From Bradysia coprophila (lineage: Eukaryota; Arthropoda; Insecta; Diptera; Sciaridae), in assembly GCF_014529535.1 (NCBI RefSeq), contig NW_023503608.1, positions 9,908,501 through 9,972,500 of the forward strand: a stretch of 64,000 nt of DNA, given 5' to 3'. This document shows, one piece after another, positions 54,983 through 64,000 of this stretch; within the stretch, counting starts at the first letter, position 1, and each line of letters opens with the position of its first letter. Under the pieces are notes generated by a model. That model worked only from the letters and a program-made list of their open reading frames with translations. It was not told where the DNA came from and did no database searches. The position numbers and the translations under genes are program-made.

Positions 54983-56203
54983 CGAGGGGCACCCTAAAAG
55001 TTTCGGGAATCGGGTATTTCCGACGCATAAAAGTATTTAATTTGAACATGTTCGTAAATTTCAACATTTTTTAAGTAAAATGACGTCTTAACATCGTAAA
55101 AAAAAGATTTTGTTGTGAGTTGAGGAACATTTATAAAAAGGCTTGTCAGCCATTTTTGAAAATGGAAGAATTCATTTTCTGAAGTGCTGTTCGTTTTTAA
55201 TTTTTTCTTAAATAATTATTTTTTATTAAAGTATTTTTATGTTAACATGTAAAGTATGGTCCATCTTAATGGTAATAAGTCATATATGCGGCCTTCAAAT
55301 GTTGACACTTCGTAGTAATGCGATAAGTTAAAAACATCTAATGCTGACGGATTCAGAGCTCCACAGATCTGCCTCAAGAACCGGTTTCGATAACTGAAAG
55401 TACTTTGCTGTTGCATTGGACTCTCAGCTATCAGAAAAGTCATAATTCAAGTGAAATAATTTGATATACGCAGATAAAACCAGTTTGATCTTAGTCAGTG
55501 TCCCTTGGCAAATTGTGTAGTCCTAGAACAATTTCGCTAAAAACGTTCCGAGAACTTATATTTTTACTGTATTTTTTTCGATTATAAATTCCTCACTTTT
55601 ACTCAAAGCAAATTAACCAAGAAACAGCCACGATATAGGCCTTAAGGCAAGCAAAATGTGATCTCAAAGTGAGACTTCAGTATCAGGCTTTTTCGTGATT
55701 TAAATTTCTCGGCCTCAATATCTCAGAAGCGGAAAAACGTTCTGCCTGGAAAGGGATGGACTTTCATAACTGAAACATAAGCTATTGTTTCACTAGGAAA
55801 CAGGCCATGTTGCACCTCAAATTTTAGAAATAAACTGATCCATTTTGTAGGGCCGCTCTCGCAGTGATTTTGCGTGTGAATCTAATTCTTTCAATTTTCC
55901 CGAAATTTCTGATGAAATCTGTTAGGATTTCTTAGATACATATTTTTAGGATTCTTTTAACGAACTATGCTGGTATTACATCGATACTGCGACCCAAACA
56001 ACAGAAATCCTGGTCTAAACTTGCCAAAGTCGTGAAATTTTAGTTCAATTTTTAATGATAAGCCCTAATGTCTGAGTACACCCTTTTTTCGAGCTGAGTT
56101 GGCTATTTACCTTAAAAAATGTTGAAATTTACGAATATGTTCAAATTAAATACTTTTATGCGTCGGAAATACCCGATTACCGAAACTTTTAGGGTGTCCC
56201 TCG
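54983..56203. mobile_element. Mariner-like nonautonomous element, 1.2 kb, about 95-bp inverted ends, TA flanks
   Basis: The left end CGAGGGGCACCCTAAAAGTT then TCGGGAATCGGGTATTTCC continues through AACATGTTCGTAAATTTCAA. The right end is its reverse complement with few changes, finishing AGGGTGTCCCTCG. Both are flanked by TA. CGAGGG with AAAAGTT is typical of mariner termini. No DDD/DDE transposase frame was found between. Confidence 0.8.
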
Positions 56204-57626
56204 TATAAGAAGGTATTCTCGCGAAGACATATACACCTGAAGGTGCATTTTCTGTCACGTTTTGTGGGAGCTGTAGTGGTCTAATCCTCAATTAAGGTAA
56301 GATTTGCATTTTCTGAATGTTTGTTGCGACAAGATACAAAATACTAACTATGAGAGTAGCCATGGCTTGGATTAAAGGAATAACACACAAAACATCCCAT
56401 AAATGACGGACCTGACTTCCATGCTGGTATAATTAATATTATTAAATTACTCTCATCAAAAATTTATTAATTAGCGAGCATTTCTGTTTCCATATTTATG
56501 TCATTCCAATAATTCCCAACAAATTAACAATGTGAACATGATTGGTTTTAAACAAAATATTTACCACAATATTGAACACCGTCACACAACACAACAGGTA
56601 ATGATCCCTTTCCGCTTTCCCGAGAAAATATATAACTTCAATTTATAAATATAATATGTGCAAGGTGAAACAGTCGAGGGTTTTGTTCTAACTCTGTTTA
56701 GCAGTTTCTATAATGTGGAAAAGCCATGACCTAAATAACAAAATAGGTCACCTGGTCAATGCCGGTGTGCGGTAAAAAGAATATAATATAAAACATTTCA
56801 TCATTCGATGTAAATAGACAAAATGTATTTATATTATATCGCAGAAAAGGTGGAAACAAAACCAGAGAGTTTTATGTCGTGAATGTTTTGCCATCGGATG
56901 CTATACATGTCCACGTCGTATCGAGACGATATTATGATCACGTGCGCGATTTGATGCTCCTACTTTATGTGTTATTGTTCCGATGAAATAAACGCAATAG
57001 TTTTGTACTATAAAACACTCCCACAACAAAGTACCTACTCTAGTATTCAGCTCCGTATTATTGTTCGAAAGCAAAACATCGAAAACAAAAATTATATTGA
57101 AGAATGGCGAGCATAAGGGATTGGCTGTGTGATAAATGGCGCTCTGCCCCAACCATATTTTATTCTTTTTAAACCAGCAATTATATACGTTCTGATTTAC
57201 TTGAAAGGGATAAACCCTTTCACTGTTATTCGTAGGTCTGGGCTCATCTATTTTTGTAAGCAACTCTATTGGATTAATTGGGAAAAAAGGATTCAGATTG
57301 GGTTTCTTTTTGATTTATACAATTCTTATACAGTGTTCACTATACGTGAAAGTTGTAAAATTGTAAGGAGGTAGCCGAGATAGGAACTTAATATTAAATT
57401 TTACGGTTTCTTCAACTAACATTAAAATAGGATAGTTTTAGTCATAGTTCGACTGGGGCAGCCTAACATTTGATACTAGAACACAGGGTGGAGCCACCAC
57501 TTCTCTAAGAAAAAGTAACGTCATTATCGAAAAGTTCAACACTATGTGAGTATAGCAAAACAAATTGAATACACGTTGTTGATACATGAATTTTCAGTAA
57601 GGCCACGCGCTTCCAAAATTACAAGC
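56204..57626. other. Intergenic, no feature recognised
   Basis: AT-rich, with short frames only. Confidence 0.4.
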
Positions 57627-58030
57627 CTAGTAATAGTAACAAAAGATGACGTCATCATTACAATAAGAAATAATTTTTCAACTATGAGCTACTGAAAATA
57701 ACTTTAAATCAGGATTTAAACATGTTTTGACTAAATAGCCTCAATACAAACAACACACCCTTATTTTCGTCCATACAGTCGTCCATACATCATTTTCTCC
57801 AAAAACTTCAAATTTAGCCGATATAATTTTGGGTCATTTTGACTCTGCCGCTATTATCCGTAGCGTGTGTGTTGTTCGTATTGAAGCTATTTAGTTTTGA
57901 CCAGTGAACATAGGGTAAAACATTCAAAGAATAGCACTTTTTATGAGTCCCAAATTCCTTGTTCAGGAGGCTCGTAATCGAAACATTATTATTTCTAATG
58001 GTAATGACGACGTCATCTTTTGTTACTAGT
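57627..58030. repeat. 404-bp foldback element
   Basis: Outer arms CTAGTAATAGTAACAAAAGA then TGACGTCATCATTAC and the reverse complement GTAATGACGACGTCATCTTT then TGTTACTAG. Inner arms CAAAACTAAATAGC-type (GACTAAATAGCCTCAATACA then AACAACACA) pair with TGTGTTGTTCGTATTGAAGC then TATTTAG. The centre is about 140 bp. Confidence 0.75.
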
Positions 58031-59398
58031 ATATTGCTCGTGATTACGTTTCGAGAAATTACTAATGTCAGCGATCTATTTTTTATGAACCAACTTCACT
58101 GCAGTGACATGTCATCAGTATTTCAAAAATAAAATATTTCAATATACCGCACAAAGAATGAAGCACTGAAAAATAGTGTGGGGCCTCAAGAGGGCAACGA
58201 AAGCTTCCTATTGTGAGAGGCTCGCATTAAGATGTTTTACCCTAGGTAATTTGGTTACTGCTCCAACGGAGAACCTCACGTATTGAATAATTTGCTGTAC
58301 CTTGAATCGTTTTGCCACCCAAAACAATAATTATGTAGCCTTTTAAGAAAAAAATAGTTTGCTATGTCTTCAAAATAATAAGTTAATATTCAAGTAAATC
58401 ACAGTTGCAACTAAGCGCGGGTGTGAGATGACACCCATGGTACTTTATCCAGGGAAAGTCAATATTTCCTGTGACATTTCCTCTAATACCGACACATCGA
58501 TACTGCTCCGGTCTCGAATATCTACGAAGACTCTGGGAAAGCTGAACTCGTTCAACTGCTATAAAGTGGAGATTTTCATTGAAATTGTTCACTTCAAATG
58601 CAACTTGAGATGTTTTTTTTCTGGAATTCAATAACAAGCTCAATAAATTGACTTCTTCAAAGCATTATGTATATAGTACATACAAAGCTAATTGGATTTA
58701 ACATGACCATTCGTAATTGCCAAATGTTGCTAATTCAAATTAATCGTTTCTCATTACCAACAAGAAAACGTGATTTTCATATTAATATTAATTAAGTTTC
58801 GTTCATAAATTTGCATTTTCCTAGATAAAGTTTTGTTGAAGTTGACTGTACGTTTATTCCTCTAAATAAATTATAAGACTTTCCTGCTACACTAGCATAA
58901 CGTACATATGTGATATGTCTAACGTATAACATAAAGACTAACATGCTTGTTATATATGCTTTTGTGGGCAATACATCAACTTTGACTGTGTGTGGTTGTG
59001 TGCAAAGACGTCTTATATGAAAAACCCATTTCAACTTATGATTTTATTATTCTTCGATAAGAGCTGAGCTTGCACAGTTTAAAGGAACGTTCATTGATGT
59101 TTATTAGTGAACCATAAATTAACATTGAGTTTTTTGAGTTCACATCAATTTTAGTCTTCAGTTTTCATCAATTAGCGTCATTCTTCGTTTGAATGAATAT
59201 ATTTCATAATCGCTGCTAATGAGACTGTTGATGGAGATGTTTAACGTAAAATATGTCTTCATTTCTGTTCACAGACGATTTTATTTTGTGCGATGGTAAC
59301 ACAGTCAGTGCCATACAGAACTGGCATGACTTCGGTTGCTCCTTTTCGTTTTTTAATTTTTATGAGAGTCAAATATTAGTGTTGAACATACACACCTG
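58031..59398. other. Intergenic, no feature recognised
   Basis: AT-rich. Frames at 58383-58643 and 58792-59034 are unsupported. Confidence 0.35.
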
Positions 59399-59406
59399 AT
59401 GTTAAC

Positions 59407-59555
59407 CAGTGCCGTATCTAGTCTACGCTGTCAGTAGGGGCTAAGAGGGTTTAGGTTTTAAGTTACAAATTTTCTTTTTCTATGGGAATATTTCAAAAAG
59501 TGACAACCTCAGGGGAGGCTGAGCCCGTCAAAGCTTCCCCATAGCTACGGCCCTG
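59407..59555. mobile_element. hAT-like MITE with 8-bp target duplication
   Basis: A 149-bp element with ends CAGTGCCGTATCTAG and CTACGGCCCTG (inverted, with mismatches), flanked on both sides by ATGTTAAC (59399-59406 and 59556-59563). The 8-bp duplication and CAG...CTG ends fit the hAT superfamily. Confidence 0.85.
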
Positions 59556-60156
59556 ATGTTAACGGACTCATAATGTACATATACCTGTACATATGATTCA
59601 TGCTAAAAGGACATGTAAAAATACAATTATATTCGTTATATTCGTTTTAAAGCTACACGATATAACAGTATACTGCAGTTGGCAGTGTTAATATTAAAGA
59701 TAGTGTAAACGTTGGTGTTTATTTGTTAATAGTAAATATAAATGTGGATGATGATTTTGAACAAATTTAAAGGAAAATTTTAAAACTTATTGCCGGCTGT
59801 ATTATCTGTTTTCTCTTTGAATGACGTCATTATTTAAAATATTGTTGACATTTTTGTATCAATTACCAAACACCGTTGATATTCCTGTCTAAGATATTTC
59901 AACTGAAGAAAACAATACTCCTACAACACTTCCATACCTTCATTAAGAGATATATTCTATACATCGTTCATGCATTATAAATCTCATAATAATCACTGTA
60001 TTTCTGTTTTCTTTAGTTGAATTTTTTGTTCAAGTTCAAGGGGTACTGTATTCACAACAACACTGAATGGTGATGTTATATGTCGGAATCAAAATGTATA
60101 AAGTTTTTCGAGAATGAAAATTTGATAGAGACTGGCATAAAAATTTACAAATCCAA

Positions 60157-60534
60157 ATGCAATCTACGACACCAAATATATCAACCGAAATTCTTGATCC
60201 ACTTAACGATAAATTGCCAGAAAATTTGCAAAATGTCTCAGTTATATTATTAATTTATGAGGACGCTCACTACTTTTGGGAGAATGTACGAAAAATAAGA
60301 AGTTACACTAGTCACGGTGAGCTTGAAATTTTTTTTTATTCGACCGCTCGTGGACATGAAATGTTTTTAGTGGTTTTTGTAGAGGGCGGCACCACGAGTA
60401 AGAATAACATAACAAGAAAATATTTCGATGGGAAAATTTTTAATGAGTTCGATTTTTCATTTTTTTGGGACCTGCGGGAAGCTTCGAAGACTGTTCGGAC
60501 TCCTCTGGTGACTCGTTTGATCACAAAAATATAG
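60157..60534 (+). CDS. Unrecognised 125-residue ORF partly inside a long hairpin
   Basis: ATG at 60157 opens MQSTTPNISTEILDPLNDKL and later YEDAHYFWENVRKIRSYTSH, VVFVEGGTTSKN and FWDLREASKTVRTPLVTRLI. Composition is protein-like and the frame crosses into the left arm of the hairpin; the right-arm copy has a one-base deletion and a stop, so only this copy is open. No promoter, signal peptide or family is recognised. Either a small gene whose 3-prime end was duplicated in inverted orientation, or a fragment of a gene elsewhere. Confidence 0.35.
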   Translation: MQSTTPNISTEILDPLNDKLPENLQNVSVILLIYEDAHYFWENVRKIRSYTSHGELEIFFYSTARGHEMFLVVFVEGGTTSKNNITRKYFDGKIFNEFDFSFFWDLREASKTVRTPLVTRLITKI

Positions 60535-61294
60535 TTGGTTTTTAGCCTGAGATCTAAGCTTTACAGCGTTACCAATCATGATATAAATGACTACCAACAA
60601 ACTTCTTTTATGAAGCAAAGTCATTAAACTAGGTCGCTGAGAATTTGAAAGGCCCTATCACATGTGGATGATTTCTATTTTGTCTCAAAAAGTATGTTTA
60701 GTTATTTTACATATTTTAATAAAGTCACAAATTAAAAAACCTTCTCCAATAGCCATTCTAAGCTAACTCTGCAACATTTTAGTTGTTTCCACTAAAAAAT
60801 GAGACATTATACGAAGACAAATTAATGGCCGTTCAGGTCTAACAACAAAGATTATATCAGAATGAAATACAAATTTATTTTCCGACCTTAATTAACTTCC
60901 AAATTATGTAAAATAACTAAACATACTTTTTGAGAGAAAATAGAAATCATCTACATGTGATAAGGCCTTTCAAATTTGCAGCGACCTAGTTGTATGACTT
61001 TGCTTCATAAAAGATGTTTGTTGGTATCGCGATTGGTATCGCCGTAAAGCTTAGACCTCAGGCTAAACAGCAACTATATTTTTGTGATCAAACGAGTCAC
61101 CAGTGGAGTCCGAACAGTCTTCAAAGCTTCCCGCAGGTTCCAAAAAAATGAAAAATCGATCTAATTAAAAATTTTCCCATCGAAATATTTTCTTGTTATG
61201 TTATTCTTATTCGTGGTGCCGCCCTCTACAAAAACCACTAGAAACTTTTCATGTCCACGAGAGGTCGAATAAAAAAAAATTCAAGCTCACCGTG
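60313..61294. repeat. Long inverted repeat, arms about 400 bp, spacer about 180 bp
   Basis: Left arm 60313 to about 60716 (from CACGGTGAGCTTGAA to TATGTTTAGTTATTTTACAT); right arm about 60901 to 61294, its reverse complement with scattered substitutions and small indels. The arms contain GGCGGCACCACGAGTAAGAA and GAAGCTTCGAAGACTGTTCG and their complements. No terminal features of a known transposon are seen; a hairpin-RNA-like locus is possible. Confidence 0.85.
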
Positions 61295-64000
61295 TAGTTG
61301 ATCCACCGAAAAGTTAGCAAAAGTTAGCCACTCACAAAATTCAATCATATCAGTACTATAATTATCGGATCTATTACTTCTTTTGATATAACAACTTTTG
61401 GACGTTGACACAAAAAAATTTACACCATTTTGTTGTATAAGAACACATTTTTCTGAGATCGTTTCGTCAATGTCGATAACATATGAATGAGTGATGAAAC
61501 TACTTACAATCGGTTAAACCGTCCTTTAGCAAAAGGTTTTTCCATATATCATACTCTATTACAGGTAAATAATTTGAAATTTTCGACATAATTGTTATAA
61601 AACTGGACTAAAAATGTATATCCTTCTCCACCAACGAAAGTTCAATTTTCATAATTTGGCTGATAGTTTATTTATCTCCAAGTTGTTAAATTCATCCACA
61701 GTCCACAGCTCGTATACAAACAATAATTACGTCAGTTTTGTGAGCACTTATTTATAATGTGTACCCAATAACGTAAACCAAACAATCATTTTCTCACCAC
61801 ACCAAATTATATCAATCCGTTTTATTCAAATACATATATTCTGTTCCCTTTGAATTGGTTCTCTAAATAAATTATTCAAAGAGGTATAAAAGAAAATGTA
61901 AAGAAAAAAAACCCCTATTTTACATGATAATCGATTTCGAAATCATTCAACTTTTCCTTCTTTTTTTCAAGTTGATATGAAAAAAAAATTTTGTAGGAAA
62001 AAAATAATCTTAGCATATACTATACTATCGACTGATATGTGTATGTGTATATATAGTCGTTACAACAAATAATAGGCAAATATATAACATTGAATGCTAT
62101 ATTTAAAAAGCCAACCCTCCCGTTTTCCATCATACGCAAACGATTTTCAATGAAGGAAAATGTTTTTTTTTTTCGTTTCATCGTTCGTAAAGTATATTTT
62201 CGGATCGTCTTATTGTCGTTCTACCTCAATTTCTAATACTTTTCGCTAGGTGGAAAACGTAAGCAAAATTTTATTTATTTTTATTTATGTCTCAAGCCTT
62301 AAACAGACAGAATCCGAAAAGCATCATCAACAAAACGCACATCGTTTCAAAAATGAAGAAGAAGTAGAAGGAGACGAAGCAGAAAAAAATTTCTCCGGCT
62401 TTATTTTTCCTCTCAATTTCCTCTTTCTATGGTGTTTTTTTTCCTTCGTTGCATGGTGCTTTCGGGTAAAATCGAAAGCTTTTCTCGTTTTCACTTTGAA
62501 TGTTATTCTCAATACAAAATGTATTATAGGCAGAAGAGGTATAGGTCGTTACGATAAATATACGACACGGTGAATGTTTGTGTACTAAAAATCTTTACCC
62601 CTGAACATCCCCTGAACATCCAGGGATTGTGTGTATAGAATGTTGACTCGTATCAGACGGAGTATATGAAACGTATACCAAACTTTAGTACGATTCAAAA
62701 TCGACAGTCTGCTTTTCGGGTTTAACGTTAAAACATACAATTCACACAACACATTCTCCTGGCAAAGTAAACGGTATATTTATTATAACCAACTAGTTGA
62801 ATCAGCTCCTTCTGCAATTCGGTTCTCTATGTGTATTTCGCTGTGTGATATTATATTTCATTCGCAACAGGTTGATGATGTTGTTTTGTGGGTACATTAA
62901 GTGTTGATAGATGCGAAAAGGAGTAAAGCTAATGATGATATTTTGTTATTAACTGGGGGGTTCAGAGTTGATTGGATATTATTATGTTACGCGATGATGT
63001 TTTGAATAATTTATTTAATTAGTTCAAGTGAATTGGAATCAAAGAATGTAAATATTTGTGTAAGTAAGAAAAATTTATTTTTTTTTGTTAACTATTTTCT
63101 AGATTTATGTTTCGCATAGAATTTGTATTCAATGTAATTAAGAAAATCAAAATTGGGGTTCGAGTGTCGAGTATTTTTTTTTCTCGTAAATATAGGTTTT
63201 AAAGTCGGGAATTTTTGTTCCTAAGATTTATTACCGTTATAAAATCAAAATCTAATTCCCCACTGAAAAGAAAAAAATTAAAAATTCTTATAGCGACAAC
63301 GACAAAGGTCTCATTAATTTTATTTCAATTTATTTTTATATCCGCGTAACCTGATCATTCAATTACCATAATTTTTTCTGAAACCAAAAAAGGATTCATG
63401 ACCTTGTGGTGGAAAATGTTATTTGTGTATTGTGCTTACGTGCCGTCGAACAACTCCTATTTTTGTGATTTAAGTGAGTGACTTCGCGTTAGAGTTTTGT
63501 TTTCTTCGCGTTTTCTCTCGAATCTAGGTCATTGTCAATGGCATTGAAAAATCTTTCTGTTACGCACATTATCGCCTCTAAAGATTGAACCAATGGAAAT
63601 GTTCTGTGGTGATTTTTTCCAGTTTTTGAGTATTCGCCTCAAAGTTTTATGATTTTAAAACTGAAATTTTAAACAGCTTAAAATTTCTGAAAAGGTTTCG
63701 CTTATTTCGTCCGTTGATTGTTGAGAATTTGTTGAAGAGTATATTTAAGGAGATTTTACTTCGAAAATGTAGGAGCGAATTCCATCTATTTAACGCATAT
63801 AGAATTTCATTAGACAGTAGTGATGAAATGAAAATTTTCAAATTTTTGGTCCAAAATTTTATTAAGTTTTTAACGTTCGTCTTAATGATCAAATATGAAA
63901 CATAAAAATTCTAAATGGAAGCATTCGAAAGCATTTTTAAATTTTATTTGTCAATATTACGACGGACAGCTTTGACATCTTATAGGCACAATCACGACAG
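61295..64000. other. Intergenic, no feature recognised
   Basis: AT-rich with T- and A-runs. Open frames (62250-62573, 63647-63905) are low-complexity or unsupported. Confidence 0.4.

Noticed and set aside
1..64000. CRISPR arrays, operons, rRNA or bacterial features
   Set aside because: None seen; the spliced genes and repeats are those of an insect nuclear genome.

Overview
The window is nuclear DNA of an insect, most likely a lower (nematoceran) dipteran. The base composition is AT-rich, introns are mostly 57-75 bp with GT/AG borders, core promoters carry TATATAAA and TCAGTT, and the proteins look dipteran: an IMD-pathway PGRP receptor, an arylalkylamine-type acetyltransferase, LSm2, Cdc6 and a DDX49 helicase. 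The genus cannot be fixed from sequence alone. Multi-exon genes were rebuilt by hand from splice sites and phase.

Layout. 1-2.8 kb: two small secreted-protein genes on the minus strand, one proline-rich and one with DUF5648 repeats, plus a plus-strand core promoter with no clear gene. 5.7-8.0 kb: a four-exon PGRP-LC-like receptor (minus strand) with a RHIM-like motif, a membrane segment and a non-catalytic PGRP ectodomain. 12.6-19.6 kb: a divergent plus-strand locus in which three alternative first exons, all ending in phase 1, can join one membrane exon. The first exon repeats the RHIM-like motif, but there is no PGRP domain. A zinc-finger plus EEP-nuclease gene lies on the minus strand in its intron. 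20.4-27.8 kb: two paralogous eight-cysteine secreted peptides enclose an acetyltransferase gene and an LRR receptor gene. 28-32.4 kb: a DDX49 helicase gene sits between two nearly identical inverted 600-bp repeats. 35-41.4 kb: an unknown three-exon gene, LSm2, Cdc6 and an unknown four-exon gene whose last intron has received a retroelement. A decayed partial copy of the LSm2/unknown-gene block lies at 33 kb. 41.4-64 kb: almost wholly transposon remnants (jockey-like RT, Penelope-like GIY-YIG, mariner-like and hAT-like MITEs, long foldbacks); no certain host gene was seen.

Theme. The left half looks like an innate-immunity neighbourhood: a DAP-type PGRP receptor, a RHIM-bearing membrane protein without a sensor domain that could damp or tune the same RHIM signalling, two defensin-sized cysteine-rich secreted peptides with a conserved GATA-bearing promoter, and an LRR membrane protein. 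The best candidate for an undescribed system is the PGRP-less RHIM locus with switchable first exons next to its receptor paralogue; the peptide pair comes second.
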